A stretch of DNA of 64,000 bases from Zymomonas mobilis subsp. pomaceae ATCC 29192 (GTDB lineage: Bacteria > Pseudomonadota > Alphaproteobacteria > Sphingomonadales > Sphingomonadaceae). The translations under genes and the position numbers were made by a program. The stretch covers positions 1,302,001-1,366,000 of the forward strand of contig NC_015709.1 in the NCBI RefSeq assembly GCF_000218875.1, in the 5' to 3' direction. Positions 1-8,998 of this stretch are shown piece after piece. The first letter of the stretch is position 1. The number at the start of each line of letters is the position of its first letter. Below the pieces are notes generated by a model that saw nothing but the letters and a program-made list of their open reading frames with translations, was not told the DNA's origin and searched no databases.

Positions 1-523
1 TTTGGGTCATTTCAGCCAAAGAATTCATGGCCGCGTTATAATTTTTCCGCAAGGATTCATAAAGATCTGGGAAGGGCGACGTAATACGGCTGGCTAAATC
101 GCCTTGCGCCAATTTATTAAGGCGTTCTGCCAAGGTATCCGTGACAATACGCTGACCTTTGGTGACGGCTTCCAAATTAAGGGCATTATTACGGAAAACG
201 TCCATGGCGCGTGTCATGCGTCCTACGCAGTCTTTATGATCCCGATAGGCAATAGGACTATCAAGATCACCCGCAGCCAGCTGTTCCATACGGATAACTG
301 TATTGACATAGGGACCACTTATCACCTTTCCGGTCAAATAAGAAAAAACAGTGGTCACAAAAACACCCGCCACGCCAGAAGCGATGGCTAGAAGATAGCT
401 TCCGGTAAAAGTAAGGCTGCTAAAAATGGCAAGAACCATCAATAAAGAAATTAACAGCTGCCCTAATAAAATGGCTTTAAATTTTACCTTAATAGGGGCT
501 TGGGTAGAAAACCAATGCAGCAT
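1..523 (-). CDS. Methyl-accepting chemotaxis protein, N-terminal part (cut by the window edge)
   Basis: The minus strand is open from an ATG at 521-523 to the window edge. The first residues (MLHWFSTQAPIKVKFKAI) lead into two hydrophobic segments at about residues 18-36 and 38-60, separated by a very short loop, so the protein has almost no periplasmic domain. A HAMP-like stretch follows, with the motif EQLAAGDLDSPI and then RMTRAMDVFRNNA, and a second HAMP-like unit (LNKLAQGDLASRI). This arrangement is known from sphingomonad chemoreceptors that sense internal or membrane signals. The C-terminal signalling domain that would bind CheA/CheW lies outside the window, so the assignment rests on the HAMP pattern. 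It points away from the rel gene and is separated from it by AT-rich DNA. Confidence 0.75.
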   Translation of the reverse strand, partial: MLHWFSTQAPIKVKFKAILLGQLLISLLMVLAIFSSLTFTGSYLLAIASGVAGVFVTTVFSYLTGKVISGPYVNTVIRMEQLAAGDLDSPIAYRDHKDCVGRMTRAMDVFRNNALNLEAVTKGQRIVTDTLAERLNKLAQGDLASRITSPFPDLYESLRKNYNAAMNSLAEMTQ

Positions 524-954
524 GGTATTTATCCTAACCTTTTTTGTAAGATCGATTCCGTTTTTTGAGAAATATCAGCAGAAATTACAGCCAAACTAAA
601 ACCGAACCACTAAAGTTGTCTCTTCTATTTTAACGACTAGATTATTTAAAAATTCACTAATCGCTTAAAATAAAAATTTTTATAATTTTATATTACTACA
701 CCTATTATAAAATATAATTTATTTTAAAAAATCAATATTTATACTATTATATAATATATTAAATTTCATTAAATTCTTTAAAGAAATAAAAATTACATTT
801 TATTGTAACCCCAAGTTTTTTTTAATAAAACTTTTAAATCTTCATTACATAAATTGATATTTTGATTTTAAAAAAAATCTTAAAAAATAATGGCTTGGAA
901 AAAATTTTCGGGGCTGCTGATAAAAAAGATAAGGAAAAAAATGAGGCCCAAAAA
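524..954. other. AT-rich intergenic region
   Basis: This gap between the chemoreceptor start and the rel terminator is very AT-rich, especially 600-880. It presumably holds the receptor promoter, but no clear -35/-10 pair stands out. The plus strand is open at 853-972, ending in a lysine-rich peptide from GLEKIFGAADKK onward. It has no good start and could be the eroded end of a lost gene. Confidence 0.4.
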
Positions 955-984
955 AAGGATAAAGCCCGTTAAGACTTTATCCTT
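955..984 (-). terminator. Rho-independent terminator of the rel gene
   Basis: A perfect 10-bp inverted repeat (AAGGATAAAG with CTTTATCCTT, 10-base loop) lies 31 bases beyond the rel stop. It is followed on the minus strand by a run of T residues, the normal layout of an intrinsic terminator. Confidence 0.8.
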
Positions 985-1015
985 CCTGTATTCTTTATTT
1001 AATGTAAAATCAGTC

Positions 1016-3130
1016 TTAGGCTTCTAGCAACAATTGCTCTCTTTCCGCCTGAACAACCACATCGGCAGCGCGTAAGGCTGCCAAGATTCGCATTAAATGC
1101 TGAAGATCTCTTACTTCAAGGGTAACATTAAACGTGTGAAAATTCTCATCACGATCTGCCAGCACCAGATTAATAATATTGGCCTTATGGGCACCGAAAA
1201 TAGTGGCCATAACGCCCAAGGCACCCGCTTCATTCTTGACAACAACACGCAGACGAACAGTTGCGCCCTCGGCTTTATCACCCCACCGTAAATCTACCCA
1301 GTCATAAGGATCAGTTTCTGCCAAATGGGGACAATCAATAACATGCACTTCAATAGAAGCATGGGGACGTCTTAACCCTACAATGCGATCACCCGGTACC
1401 GGATGACAACAAGTAGCTAATTCATAGGCAGCACCAGGAGTCAGACCTCGAATAGAGATCGCTTGATTCATTAAACGCGGTAACGGCTCGCTGGCATCAT
1501 GTAAGGCCATACCCGGCATTAAAGCTTCGATAACCGCATCATCTGTTATGTTGCGAAGGGCGATAGCCTCAAACAAATCATCGGCTTCTTTTAGGCCTAA
1601 ACGCGGTAACGCCGCCTCTAGTGCATTCTCTGATAAAGGCGCTGGCAAGCGTTTAATAATCGTTTCGTAAAGCTGCCGACCCAGGGTTAAGGTATCGCTC
1701 CGCTCTTTATTCCGCACATAACGACGAATAGCCGCCCGTGCTTTACCCGTGGTAATGAAATTGAGCCATGAAATCTGCGGTATCTGAGCTGCCGAGCGCA
1801 GAATATCTACCTGATCACCATTTTCAATTCGGGTACCCAAAGGCACCACACGACCATTAATTTTTGCCCCGACGGTCTGATTACCTAAATCCGTATGCAC
1901 GGCATAGGCAAAATCCACCGGCGTTGCCCCTTGCGGCAACTGAATAAGTTCTCCTGTGGGCGTAAAAGCAAAGATACGGTCTTTGTACATTGCCATCTTG
2001 GTATGTTCGAGCAACTCTTCGGGGCTCTCAGCATTATCAAGAATTTCAACCAGATCACGAATCCAGCCACTTTGCTGAAATTTATCCGGTGCTGTTTTCT
2101 GCTTATAAGCCCAATGCGCGGCCAGTCCATATTCAGCTTGCTCATGCATCGCCTGAGAACGGATTTGAATTTCAATACGCAGATTTTCGTTGTGAATGAC
2201 CGCTGTATGAAGCGAACGATAGCCGTTTCGACGAGGCGTCGAGATATAATCTTTAAACCGCCCCGGCACCATCGGCCATTTACCATGCAAAATACCCAAA
2301 GCCCGATAACAATCTTCGGTATTATCGACGATAACGCGGAAAGCCATAACATCCGATAATTGATCAAAACTGATATGGCGTTCTTCCAGTTTTTTCCAAA
2401 TCGAATAGGGGTGCTTCTGACGGCCCGAGACCTTGGCTTTGATACCGGCTTTTTCTAATACCTCGCCAATCCCCGTTATGATCCGCTTAATCTGCCCCGT
2501 ATCGCCTTTATTAAGCTGCTCCAGCCGCCTTGTAATCGAGGCATAGGCTTCGGGTTCCAAAAACTGAAAAGATAACGTCTGCATTTCACGCATGAATTCA
2601 TACATGCCGATCCGCTCAGCCAGCGGGGCATAAATATCCATGGTTTCCCGCGCGATACGGCGTCTTTTTTCTTCTTTGGGAATGAAATGCAATGTCCGCA
2701 TATTATGAAGCCGGTCAGCCAGTTTCACCAACAGAACACGAATATCATCGGACATTGCCAGCAAAAATTTTCGCAAATTCTCGGCAGCCCGTTCGGTAAC
2801 GGATTGTGCTTCAATACGCGATAATTTGGTAACCCCCTCTACCAATCGCAAAACAGAGGCGCCGAACAGCTTTTCCAACTGTTCCCTGGTCGCAACCGTG
2901 TCTTCAATGGTATCATGCAGAATAGCGGTTACGATTGTCTCTGCATCCATATGAATATCGGTTAAGATGCCCGCCACTTCCAAGGGATGACTGAAGTAAG
3001 GGTCACCACTGGCGCGTTTCTGGTTGCCATGCGCTTTCATAGAAAAGACATAGGCACGGTTTATCAGCGCTTCATCAGCGTTGGGATCGTAGCTTAAAAC
3101 CCGATCGACTAATTCATATTGTCTCAACAC
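1016..3130 (-). CDS. rsh: Bifunctional (p)ppGpp synthetase/hydrolase (RelA/SpoT, Rsh)
   Basis: This is the long RelA/SpoT homologue that makes and breaks the stringent-response alarmone (p)ppGpp from GTP/GDP and ATP. At 704 residues it has the usual family length. Domains in order: an HD hydrolase domain (about 25-180) with His34, His48 and the HDTIEDT motif at 72-78; a synthetase domain (about 230-350) with GRQKHPYSIWKK and the R-x-K-DYI-PR-NGY-S-H pattern; a TGS domain (about 385-450); a helical region; and a C-terminal ACT domain (about 625-700). Because the hydrolase motif is intact, this is a bifunctional Rsh and not a synthetase-only RelA. Most alphaproteobacteria carry one such enzyme. 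It starts at ATG 3130, stands alone on the minus strand and has its own terminator. A 22-bp tandem repeat lies about 60-100 bp upstream. Confidence 0.95.
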   Translation of the reverse strand: MLRQYELVDRVLSYDPNADEALINRAYVFSMKAHGNQKRASGDPYFSHPLEVAGILTDIHMDAETIVTAILHDTIEDTVATREQLEKLFGASVLRLVEGVTKLSRIEAQSVTERAAENLRKFLLAMSDDIRVLLVKLADRLHNMRTLHFIPKEEKRRRIARETMDIYAPLAERIGMYEFMREMQTLSFQFLEPEAYASITRRLEQLNKGDTGQIKRIITGIGEVLEKAGIKAKVSGRQKHPYSIWKKLEERHISFDQLSDVMAFRVIVDNTEDCYRALGILHGKWPMVPGRFKDYISTPRRNGYRSLHTAVIHNENLRIEIQIRSQAMHEQAEYGLAAHWAYKQKTAPDKFQQSGWIRDLVEILDNAESPEELLEHTKMAMYKDRIFAFTPTGELIQLPQGATPVDFAYAVHTDLGNQTVGAKINGRVVPLGTRIENGDQVDILRSAAQIPQISWLNFITTGKARAAIRRYVRNKERSDTLTLGRQLYETIIKRLPAPLSENALEAALPRLGLKEADDLFEAIALRNITDDAVIEALMPGMALHDASEPLPRLMNQAISIRGLTPGAAYELATCCHPVPGDRIVGLRRPHASIEVHVIDCPHLAETDPYDWVDLRWGDKAEGATVRLRVVVKNEAGALGVMATIFGAHKANIINLVLADRDENFHTFNVTLEVRDLQHLMRILAALRAADVVVQAEREQLLLEA

Positions 3131-3474
3131 AAGGATAAAATTGCGAAGGATTGAAAGAGATGCAACCCCTCATTCGCAAAGGAACGCATAATTTTAGAGT
3201 CCCTATAAAATAATTTTAGAGTCCCTATAAAAATGACAACGAGATTGATCAAATATCGCCTATCCTTAAGCTAAAATTACCCTCAATGTTTAATAATAAA
3301 GGACGAGTTGAAGTATAAAAACACACTAAAAATTTAACCAATATATTATAATTATTTATCAAAATAATTTAATATCTGGATTATTTTAGATAGGCTTAAA
3401 AAGCATAAATTTTCATTTTATTTAATTTATTTGCTTCAAAAAAAAACAATTTTATAAGAAATTTTTATAAAAAA
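3131..3474. other. Intergenic region between rel and the SDR gene
   Basis: AT-rich DNA upstream of rel that should contain its promoter. The only clear structure is the 22-bp tandem repeat at 3188-3231. No open frame of interest was seen. Confidence 0.4.
3188..3231. repeat. 22-bp perfect tandem duplication upstream of rel
   Basis: Two identical adjacent copies of a 22-base unit (containing TTTTAGAGTCCCTATAAA) occupy 3188-3209 and 3210-3231, 57-101 bp upstream of the rel start codon. The duplication would double any promoter or operator element inside the unit, but no named motif was recognised. Confidence 0.9.
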
Positions 3475-3502
3475 GGCAGTCTTTCCCTATTAAAAGACCG
3501 CC
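3475..3502 (-). terminator. Rho-independent terminator of the SDR gene
   Basis: GGCAGTCTTT and AAAGACCGCC pair (one G-U) around an 8-base loop, with a T-rich tail on the minus strand, 68-95 bases past the dehydrogenase stop. Confidence 0.7.
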
Positions 3503-3569
3503 ATTTATTATTTATTAGTTAATATAGTAAACTTTAATATGTCGGCAATATTTCAAATAATACCTACTC

Positions 3570-4367
3570 TTACAAATAATTGAGGATACCGCCTTCAACC
3601 CGTAAGGAAGCGCCCGTTGTAGCAGAGGCAAAAGGTGAAGCCGCATAAAGCACCATATTAGCCACCTCTTCAACACTGGCAGCGCGTTGAATAATGGACG
3701 AAGAACGCGCGGTCTTGGTGAATTCAGCGGCAACATCTTCATAAGATCGGCCGGTTTTCTTAACCGTTGGCTCTAAAAGTTTTTTCATACCTTCGGACAA
3801 AGTCGGTCCCGGTAATACGGAATTAACCGTGACACCGCTACCAGCTAAACTTTTCGCTAATCCGCGCGCAATCGCTACTTGAGCGGTTTTACTAAAACCA
3901 TAATGCACCATCTCAACGGGAATATTGAAGGCAGATTCAGAGGCAATAAAGATAACGCGCCCCCATCCCCGTTTAGCCATGTCTTTTGCATAAGCGCGAG
4001 AAAGACGAACGCCCGACATCACGTTAATATCAAAGAAATTCTGCCAACATGCGTCATCCGTATCGAAAAAATCGCTTTGCGGATTAAAGATACCAACATT
4101 ATTCACTAAAATATCACAAGAAGGATGCGCTTTTATCAAAGCATCGCAGCCTTCAGCATTTCCTAAATCTCCGACAAATCCGACAACTTCCGATTCAGGA
4201 GCTGCTTTTTTCACCTCAGTAATGGCTTTATCAAGCTTTTCTTGATGACGGCCATTAACGATAACTTTGGCACCTGCTTCTGCAAGGCGTATCGCAATAC
4301 CTAAACCAATACCTTCGGATGAACCACTGACGAGCGCCGTTTTACCAGAGAGGTCTATCGCGATCAT
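3570..4367 (-). CDS. SDR-family NAD(P)-dependent oxidoreductase
   Basis: Classical short-chain dehydrogenase/reductase of 265 residues, one Rossmann-fold domain, cytoplasmic. The cofactor-binding motif is SGSSEGIG at 14-21 (in place of TGxxxGIG), the NNVG motif is at 89-92, and the catalytic residues are Ser143, Tyr156 and Lys160 (YGFSK). The substrate cannot be read from the sequence; beta-ketoacyl reductase-like or sugar/alcohol dehydrogenase roles are all possible. The asparagine in VNGR after the second strand hints at NADP(H) preference, which is only an inference. It diverges from the aldo/keto reductase across a 475-bp gap, so the two may share control. Confidence 0.88.
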   Translation of the reverse strand: MIAIDLSGKTALVSGSSEGIGLGIAIRLAEAGAKVIVNGRHQEKLDKAITEVKKAAPESEVVGFVGDLGNAEGCDALIKAHPSCDILVNNVGIFNPQSDFFDTDDACWQNFFDINVMSGVRLSRAYAKDMAKRGWGRVIFIASESAFNIPVEMVHYGFSKTAQVAIARGLAKSLAGSGVTVNSVLPGPTLSEGMKKLLEPTVKKTGRSYEDVAAEFTKTARSSSIIQRAASVEEVANMVLYAASPFASATTGASLRVEGGILNYL

Positions 4368-4842
4368 ATTATCGTTCCCTATTTATAAAAGAAATTTCGG
4401 AAATCAGGACATAAAACACGGGGACAGTACGTTCAAAAGAGAGCAAGCACCACAATGGCTTCACTTCTAACACTATAAAAAATTCAAACCTTATAGTTAT
4501 AAAAACGAAATTTATCGCAACAGTTTCCCTTATTCTTTGCGATTATTCCCGATGAAATAACCGTTAAATATTGATTATATCAATAAAAAATCAAATCTTG
4601 ATCCTATCCCTTTCTCGCTCCGTAGAAAGGATACAATCTATATCAAAACTTGAATTGCTTAAAATCGGTGTTTTTAAAATACTTGAAAAAAAGCCTTTCT
4701 CTAAGGGATATTTTTCAAAGGTTATTTGTTTTTATGGTTAGAGCCAGACACTGAATCCGGCCATTTCTGAAAATATAAATAATTACCGCAGGGTATTCAA
4801 AAGGATGCCCTCACTCCCCTTTTTACAGTGTTAGGAAAAATC
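4368..4842. other. Divergent intergenic region between two oxidoreductase genes
   Basis: AT-rich DNA containing the divergent promoters of the SDR and aldo/keto reductase genes. No repeat, operator or RNA structure could be supported by eye. Confidence 0.35.
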
Positions 4843-5826
4843 ATGGAACAGCGTCTTTTAGGCAAAACAGGTTTCAAGATTGCCCCCGTTGTATTGGGTG
4901 GCAATGTCTTTGGTTGGACTATTGACGAAAAACGCAGCTTTGAAATTCTTGATGCATGGGTCGATGCAGGATTCAATGCCGTTGATACCGCGGATATATA
5001 TTCTGCATGGGTCAATGGTAATAAAGGGGGAGAATCCGAAACTATCATTGGACATTGGTTGCAAACACGACCGGATAAACGGGATAAAATTCTAATCTTT
5101 ACAAAAGGCGGCGGCGATTTTGGCGATAATAAACGCAAGGGTTTAGCCGCTGGTTATATCCGTTTAGCGGTAGAAGCCTCTCTAAAACGATTAAATATCG
5201 AAGCTATTGATCTTTATCAATCTCACTTTCCTGATGAAAGTGTTTCGGATGAAGAAACCTTGGGTGCTTATAAAGATTTAATGAAAGAAGGGAAAATCAA
5301 GGCTATTGGGGCTTCCAATTTTAATGCCGAACAATTGGCCCACGCCTTAAAAATTTCGGAAGAGAAGGGGCTACCTGCCTATCAGACCTTACAACCCGAA
5401 TATAACCTTTATGATCGAGATAGTTATGACGGTGCCCTACGCGAATTATGCATAAAAAAAGGCCTCGGTGTCATCACCTATTTCAGCCTCGCTTCCGGCT
5501 TTCTTTCCGGTAAATATCACTCGAAAGCCGATCTCGATAAAAGCCCACGCGGAAAAGGTATTGAAAAATATTTAACTGAACGGGGTATGCATATTATCGC
5601 TGCCTTAGAAAAAACTGCCCAAAAACATAATGCAAAACCTGCCGAGGTTGCCCTTGCATGGTTGATTGCAAGAGATGGCGTAACGGCCCCGATTGCCAGT
5701 GCAACCAATCTCCAACAATTACAAAGCCTTCAAAAAGCCGCGACTTTGAAGCTGAACGCTTCAGATATTATGTTGTTAGATAAAGCGAGCGCGCCTGCAC
5801 GAGAAGAAGCGACTACGATGGCTTAA
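4843..5826 (+). CDS. Aldo/keto reductase
   Basis: Cytoplasmic NADPH-dependent reductase of the AKR superfamily, 327 residues, expected to reduce aldehydes or ketones. The catalytic tetrad is visible: Asp48 and Tyr53 (DTADIYS), Lys88 (IFTKGG) and His128 (LYQSHFPDE). The later GASNF and NLYDRDSY segments fit the subfamily related to YajO/Tas and plant AKR proteins. The ATG at 4843 is preferred over the upstream GTG at 4828 because TTAGGA sits 6 bases before it and homologues begin with MEQRxLGKTG. A strong hairpin terminator follows. The in vivo substrate is unknown; detoxification of furfural-like aldehydes is a reasonable guess only. Confidence 0.9.
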   Translation: MEQRLLGKTGFKIAPVVLGGNVFGWTIDEKRSFEILDAWVDAGFNAVDTADIYSAWVNGNKGGESETIIGHWLQTRPDKRDKILIFTKGGGDFGDNKRKGLAAGYIRLAVEASLKRLNIEAIDLYQSHFPDESVSDEETLGAYKDLMKEGKIKAIGASNFNAEQLAHALKISEEKGLPAYQTLQPEYNLYDRDSYDGALRELCIKKGLGVITYFSLASGFLSGKYHSKADLDKSPRGKGIEKYLTERGMHIIAALEKTAQKHNAKPAEVALAWLIARDGVTAPIASATNLQQLQSLQKAATLKLNASDIMLLDKASAPAREEATTMA

Positions 5827-5858
5827 AACCTAGATACCAGACTACTAGATACTATAAT

Positions 5859-5896
5859 AAAGGCTGCTTTTGATTCGAGATACAAAAGCAGCCTTT
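5859..5896 (+). terminator. Rho-independent terminator of the aldo/keto reductase gene
   Basis: A perfect 14-bp stem (AAAGGCTGCTTTTG paired with CAAAAGCAGCCTTT) with a 10-base loop lies 32 bases after the stop. The tail is AT-rich and not a clean T run. Confidence 0.7.
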
Positions 5897-6027
5897 ATTA
5901 ATATTAATAAAAATTTTTAAGGTCAAAAAATCAGTCTTTGCCTTTTGATCAAAAGAGATCACCCTTTAACAAATAAAAAAATTGGCTTAAACAGCGGCGT
6001 ATTCTTTCAAATACGCAGATATGAATT

Positions 6028-7311
6028 GTGGAAAATCAAAAAATCTCATCCTCTTTTTCTCGTGAACGCTTTAGTTTTTTGCCGATAAAACGACTGAAAT
6101 TCATAAAGACCCGGAAAAAGGCACCTGTATCAGATTTTAATAATGAGACCGATTTTCAGACTATTAAAAGGGTGCTTCCGCTTCTCCTTATCGGTCATAT
6201 TCTCTTATTAGCCGCAACGCCTGTCCTCTTATCTCTTATGCATTATAAAAGCAGTATTATCGAGATAACCTGCCATTGGGACTGCCATTGGTATGCAGCT
6301 ATTGCCAAGGGGGGCTATATAACGCCGCTTATAGAGCAAAGAGACCCTGGACAGGATACATGGGCGTTTTTTCCGCTTTTTCCGTTAGCCGTACGTTTTC
6401 TTTCAAAAATAACCCATCTTGATATAGAAACTAGCGCCTTATGGCTCAATGCCTGCCTACTCCCCTTGTTAATCCTTGCAACTATGCTTTATGCCAAAGC
6501 TAAAAATATTCTTTATTCCGCGCCTCTTTTCTGTCTGTTTTTTCTTATTTTCCCCTTGGGTATATGGTATCGAATACAATATAGTGAATGCCTTTATGGC
6601 TTATTATTGATGATGACGCTCTATTTCATGCAAAAGGGCTCTATTCAATTAGCCTCTATACCCGCTTTTTTACTTACTGCCTGTCGTCCAACAGGTATGA
6701 TTATTAGTGCAGTTATAGCTTTTTTTCACTTCATTTCTGCCTTTACAGAACCGGATTACTCAGGCTCTACATTCCATTCTGACAAAAAGAAAAAAATCTC
6801 TTTTTACCATTGCCTATGCACATCTCAAAAAATCAAGGCTTTGATAGAAAGTAGTAGTTTTTTTATTATCAGTGCCAGCGGTCTGGCGTTTTATATGATT
6901 TATCTTCACCAAATAACGGGTGATGCGATGGCTTTTTCTCATGTGCAAATCGGCTGGCACAGGTATTTTGCTAATCCTATTCACCATTTAATCCATGACA
7001 TCCATGCCCATCATCATGGCTTTGCACTTGATGTTTTTGCCTTAGCAGGTGTCGCACTTATTATTTGGGGATTTTTCAAAGGACAATGGTTAGAAAGCCT
7101 TTTATTAACCGCGACCGCGATTCTCTCGCTTTCAACTGGGATTAACTCCATTCACCGGATTATTTTTGCTAATCCGCTTGCTATTATTTTATGTTGGCAA
7201 ATGATTACCCCGTTATCCCGCCCTATCAGAAATACTCTTTTTTCGATTATGCTTCTATCAGACGTCATCTTAACAATCGTATGGCTTCATGGGAGTGCCT
7301 TTCTTGCCTGA
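6028..7311 (+). CDS. Multi-pass membrane glycosyltransferase, PIG-V/mannosyltransferase-like
   Basis: A 427-residue integral membrane protein with about eight hydrophobic segments after a basic N-terminal tail. Near the end of the first lumenal loop it carries a WDCHWYAAIAKGGY motif (84-97) and then AFFPLFPLAVR. This WDxxWYxxIAxxGY plus FFPLxP pattern is typical of the PIG-V-like GT-C mannosyltransferases, which use a lipid-linked sugar at the membrane. The acidic residue Asp85 would be the catalytic candidate. The only in-frame start near the open frame boundary is GTG at 6028; the ATG at 6021 is out of frame. A second small gene overlaps the 3' end by 23 bases. The sugar acceptor is unknown; a role in envelope glycan or glycolipid synthesis is inference. 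Confidence 0.65.
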   Translation: MENQKISSSFSRERFSFLPIKRLKFIKTRKKAPVSDFNNETDFQTIKRVLPLLLIGHILLLAATPVLLSLMHYKSSIIEITCHWDCHWYAAIAKGGYITPLIEQRDPGQDTWAFFPLFPLAVRFLSKITHLDIETSALWLNACLLPLLILATMLYAKAKNILYSAPLFCLFFLIFPLGIWYRIQYSECLYGLLLMMTLYFMQKGSIQLASIPAFLLTACRPTGMIISAVIAFFHFISAFTEPDYSGSTFHSDKKKKISFYHCLCTSQKIKALIESSSFFIISASGLAFYMIYLHQITGDAMAFSHVQIGWHRYFANPIHHLIHDIHAHHHGFALDVFALAGVALIIWGFFKGQWLESLLLTATAILSLSTGINSIHRIIFANPLAIILCWQMITPLSRPIRNTLFSIMLLSDVILTIVWLHGSAFLA

Positions 7312-7546
7312 ATTACAAAACCAGATTCCACAGTCCTCTAAAAAGTTTGGTCGCATAGCATGGCTACTGGTGGCTTGGCTGATCACGCTCCCTATTGATC
7401 TTCTCGCTTTTTATGATGTCATGACGCCAAAAGTCAGCCCACTCTATCGTAGATACTATATTGATCACAGTATAAGCGCCCAAGACTATCAAAATCGTTC
7501 CAAAGCACCCCCTATCCATCATCCTATTGATTGGAGCACACAATAA
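7289..7546 (+). CDS. Small membrane protein overlapping the glycosyltransferase gene
   Basis: An 85-residue product with one strong membrane segment at about 23-42 (IAWLLVAWLITLPIDLLAFY) and a soluble tail rich in Pro, His and Tyr. It starts with ATG 23 bases inside the upstream gene, in another frame, which suggests translational coupling. No family was recognised. Its position and single membrane span suggest it assists or is regulated with the GT-C-like protein. Since it is short and overlapping, its reality rests on the coding-like composition and tight linkage. Confidence 0.5.
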   Translation: MGVPFLPELQNQIPQSSKKFGRIAWLLVAWLITLPIDLLAFYDVMTPKVSPLYRRYYIDHSISAQDYQNRSKAPPIHHPIDWSTQ

Positions 7547-7694
7547 ATCGAATAAGACAAACTTATATCAAATTTAAGGGGTATTTGAGACCCTCTTTAA
7601 GGAATATTTAAGAGCATCCTCTTTTATTTTATAAAATCTGTTCTGTATTTTCAATTTTTAAGGTCTAAACAGCTTTCCAAAAAAGGATTTTTGA

Positions 7695-8021
7695 ATGTTA
7701 ACGGGCTGGCCGGGACTAATTATTGCTGTCTTTTTTGAAGTAGCTGCCACCACAGCTTTACGATTAGCCAATGGCATTGATAAACCGTTATGGTTGGTGA
7801 TGGCCTGCATCGGTTATTTCATCTGTTTTACGATTATTTCTTTCGTTTTCAAAACCTTACCTATGGGCATTGTCTATGCAGTTTGGGCAGGCGGCGGCCT
7901 TGCGATTATGACGATCATCAGTCAATGGGTCTTCAAAGAAACGCTCGACATCCGACAAATCGCCTGTATTCTTCTTATCCTAGTCGGGGTCATTGGTCTT
8001 AATCTCCTATCGCCAGCATAA
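7695..8021 (+). CDS. Small multidrug resistance (SMR) family efflux protein
   Basis: A 108-residue protein with four hydrophobic helices and the SMR hallmark acidic residue in helix 1 (Glu15 in VFFEVAATTALR), which binds protons and cationic drugs in EmrE-type exporters. Further family marks are PMGIVYAVWAGGG in helix 3 and RQIACILLILVGVIGLNL in helix 4. It works as a dimer in the inner membrane and exports quaternary ammonium compounds, guanidinium-type cations or polyamines. SMR subtypes (Qac, SugE/Gdx, MdtIJ) cannot be separated with confidence here. A good AAAAGGA ribosome site precedes the ATG. Confidence 0.9.
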   Translation: MLTGWPGLIIAVFFEVAATTALRLANGIDKPLWLVMACIGYFICFTIISFVFKTLPMGIVYAVWAGGGLAIMTIISQWVFKETLDIRQIACILLILVGVIGLNLLSPA

Positions 8022-8170
8022 AGGGCGAAGGGATAGATCCTCCCCTTAAAAAAGACGAATAATTTCTATCTTTTTAAAAAGCCTAGAGACAACCCTTAAA
8101 ATTGTCTTTGCAAGACTCGTTTCCGCTTCTATCTCGAACCTCATGAATATTCGGCTGGAAAAGAGATAAG

Positions 8171-8998
8171 ATGACCCAGCAGTTATGGACAGCGTTAATT
8201 CTGGCAGGTCAACGTCCGGGGATAGACCCCTTGGCGGCCCAATTTAATCAGCAATGGAAAGCCTTGATACCGATTGCCGGTGAATCGATGCTTTCGCGGG
8301 TAGCCAAAAGTCTGCTCGCGCTCTCTGAAAGCAGTCGAAAGGGTGACAGCATCAAGCGCCCTCCAATCGGGCGCATTATTATTATGGCACAAGAGCCAGA
8401 GGCTTTATTAACGGGCGATTGTGCATGGCTGGCCAAAGATTCCCGAATAACAACGGCGATATCAGGACAAGGCATCGCCACCAGTATTATGACCTTAATT
8501 GATCAAAAAAAGATCACATGGCCACTCTTGGTAACAACGGCGGATCATCCGCTACTGACACCCGAAATTATAACCGAATTCTTAATGAAAACCCCTGATA
8601 AAGATCTTAGTGTGGGGGTCGTAAACCGGACAACTATTTTAAAACATTATCCAGAAAATCGCCGTACATGGCTCAAATTTTCGGATGAGGCCTATAGTGG
8701 CGCGAATCTTTTTGGGATGAGAAATGAGAAAGTAAAAAGCGCGCTTCACCAATGGTCAATGATAGAACAAGATCGCAAAAAAGCATGGCAACTTATCCGC
8801 CATTTCGGGCTTTGCCTTGCTATCCGTGCCGTTACACGCACCATCAGCTTTGAAAAAGCCTTAACCCAAGTCGGTCATACGCTTGGCCTTACTATTCAAC
8901 CTGTTGTTTTAGCGCAGGCAGAAGCGGGTATCGATGTCGATAAATTATCGGATTATAAACTAGCGGAACAAATTTTAAAAAGCCGATCCCGACCATAA
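8171..8998 (+). CDS. MobA-like nucleotidyltransferase family protein
   Basis: 275 residues, beginning with the NTP-transferase signature LILAGQRPG (9-17) followed by a lysine in QWKAL that would contact the phosphates. A TTADHPLLTPE segment near the middle resembles the metal-binding aspartate region of GT-A/MobA folds. Such proteins transfer a nucleotide to a sugar phosphate, polyol phosphate or molybdopterin; in sphingomonads close relatives are often linked to CDP-alcohol phosphotransferases. The substrate is not determined. The gene is unusual in that its last sense codon and stop lie inside the degenerate terminal repeat of the CRISPR array, which is transcribed toward it from the other strand. 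Confidence 0.75.
   Translation: MTQQLWTALILAGQRPGIDPLAAQFNQQWKALIPIAGESMLSRVAKSLLALSESSRKGDSIKRPPIGRIIIMAQEPEALLTGDCAWLAKDSRITTAISGQGIATSIMTLIDQKKITWPLLVTTADHPLLTPEIITEFLMKTPDKDLSVGVVNRTTILKHYPENRRTWLKFSDEAYSGANLFGMRNEKVKSALHQWSMIEQDRKKAWQLIRHFGLCLAIRAVTRTISFEKALTQVGHTLGLTIQPVVLAQAEAGIDVDKLSDYKLAEQILKSRSRP

Noticed and set aside
1885-2367. Open frames of 154-160 codons on both strands inside rel
   Set aside because: They overlap fully with conserved rel domains in other frames and their products show no protein-like features.
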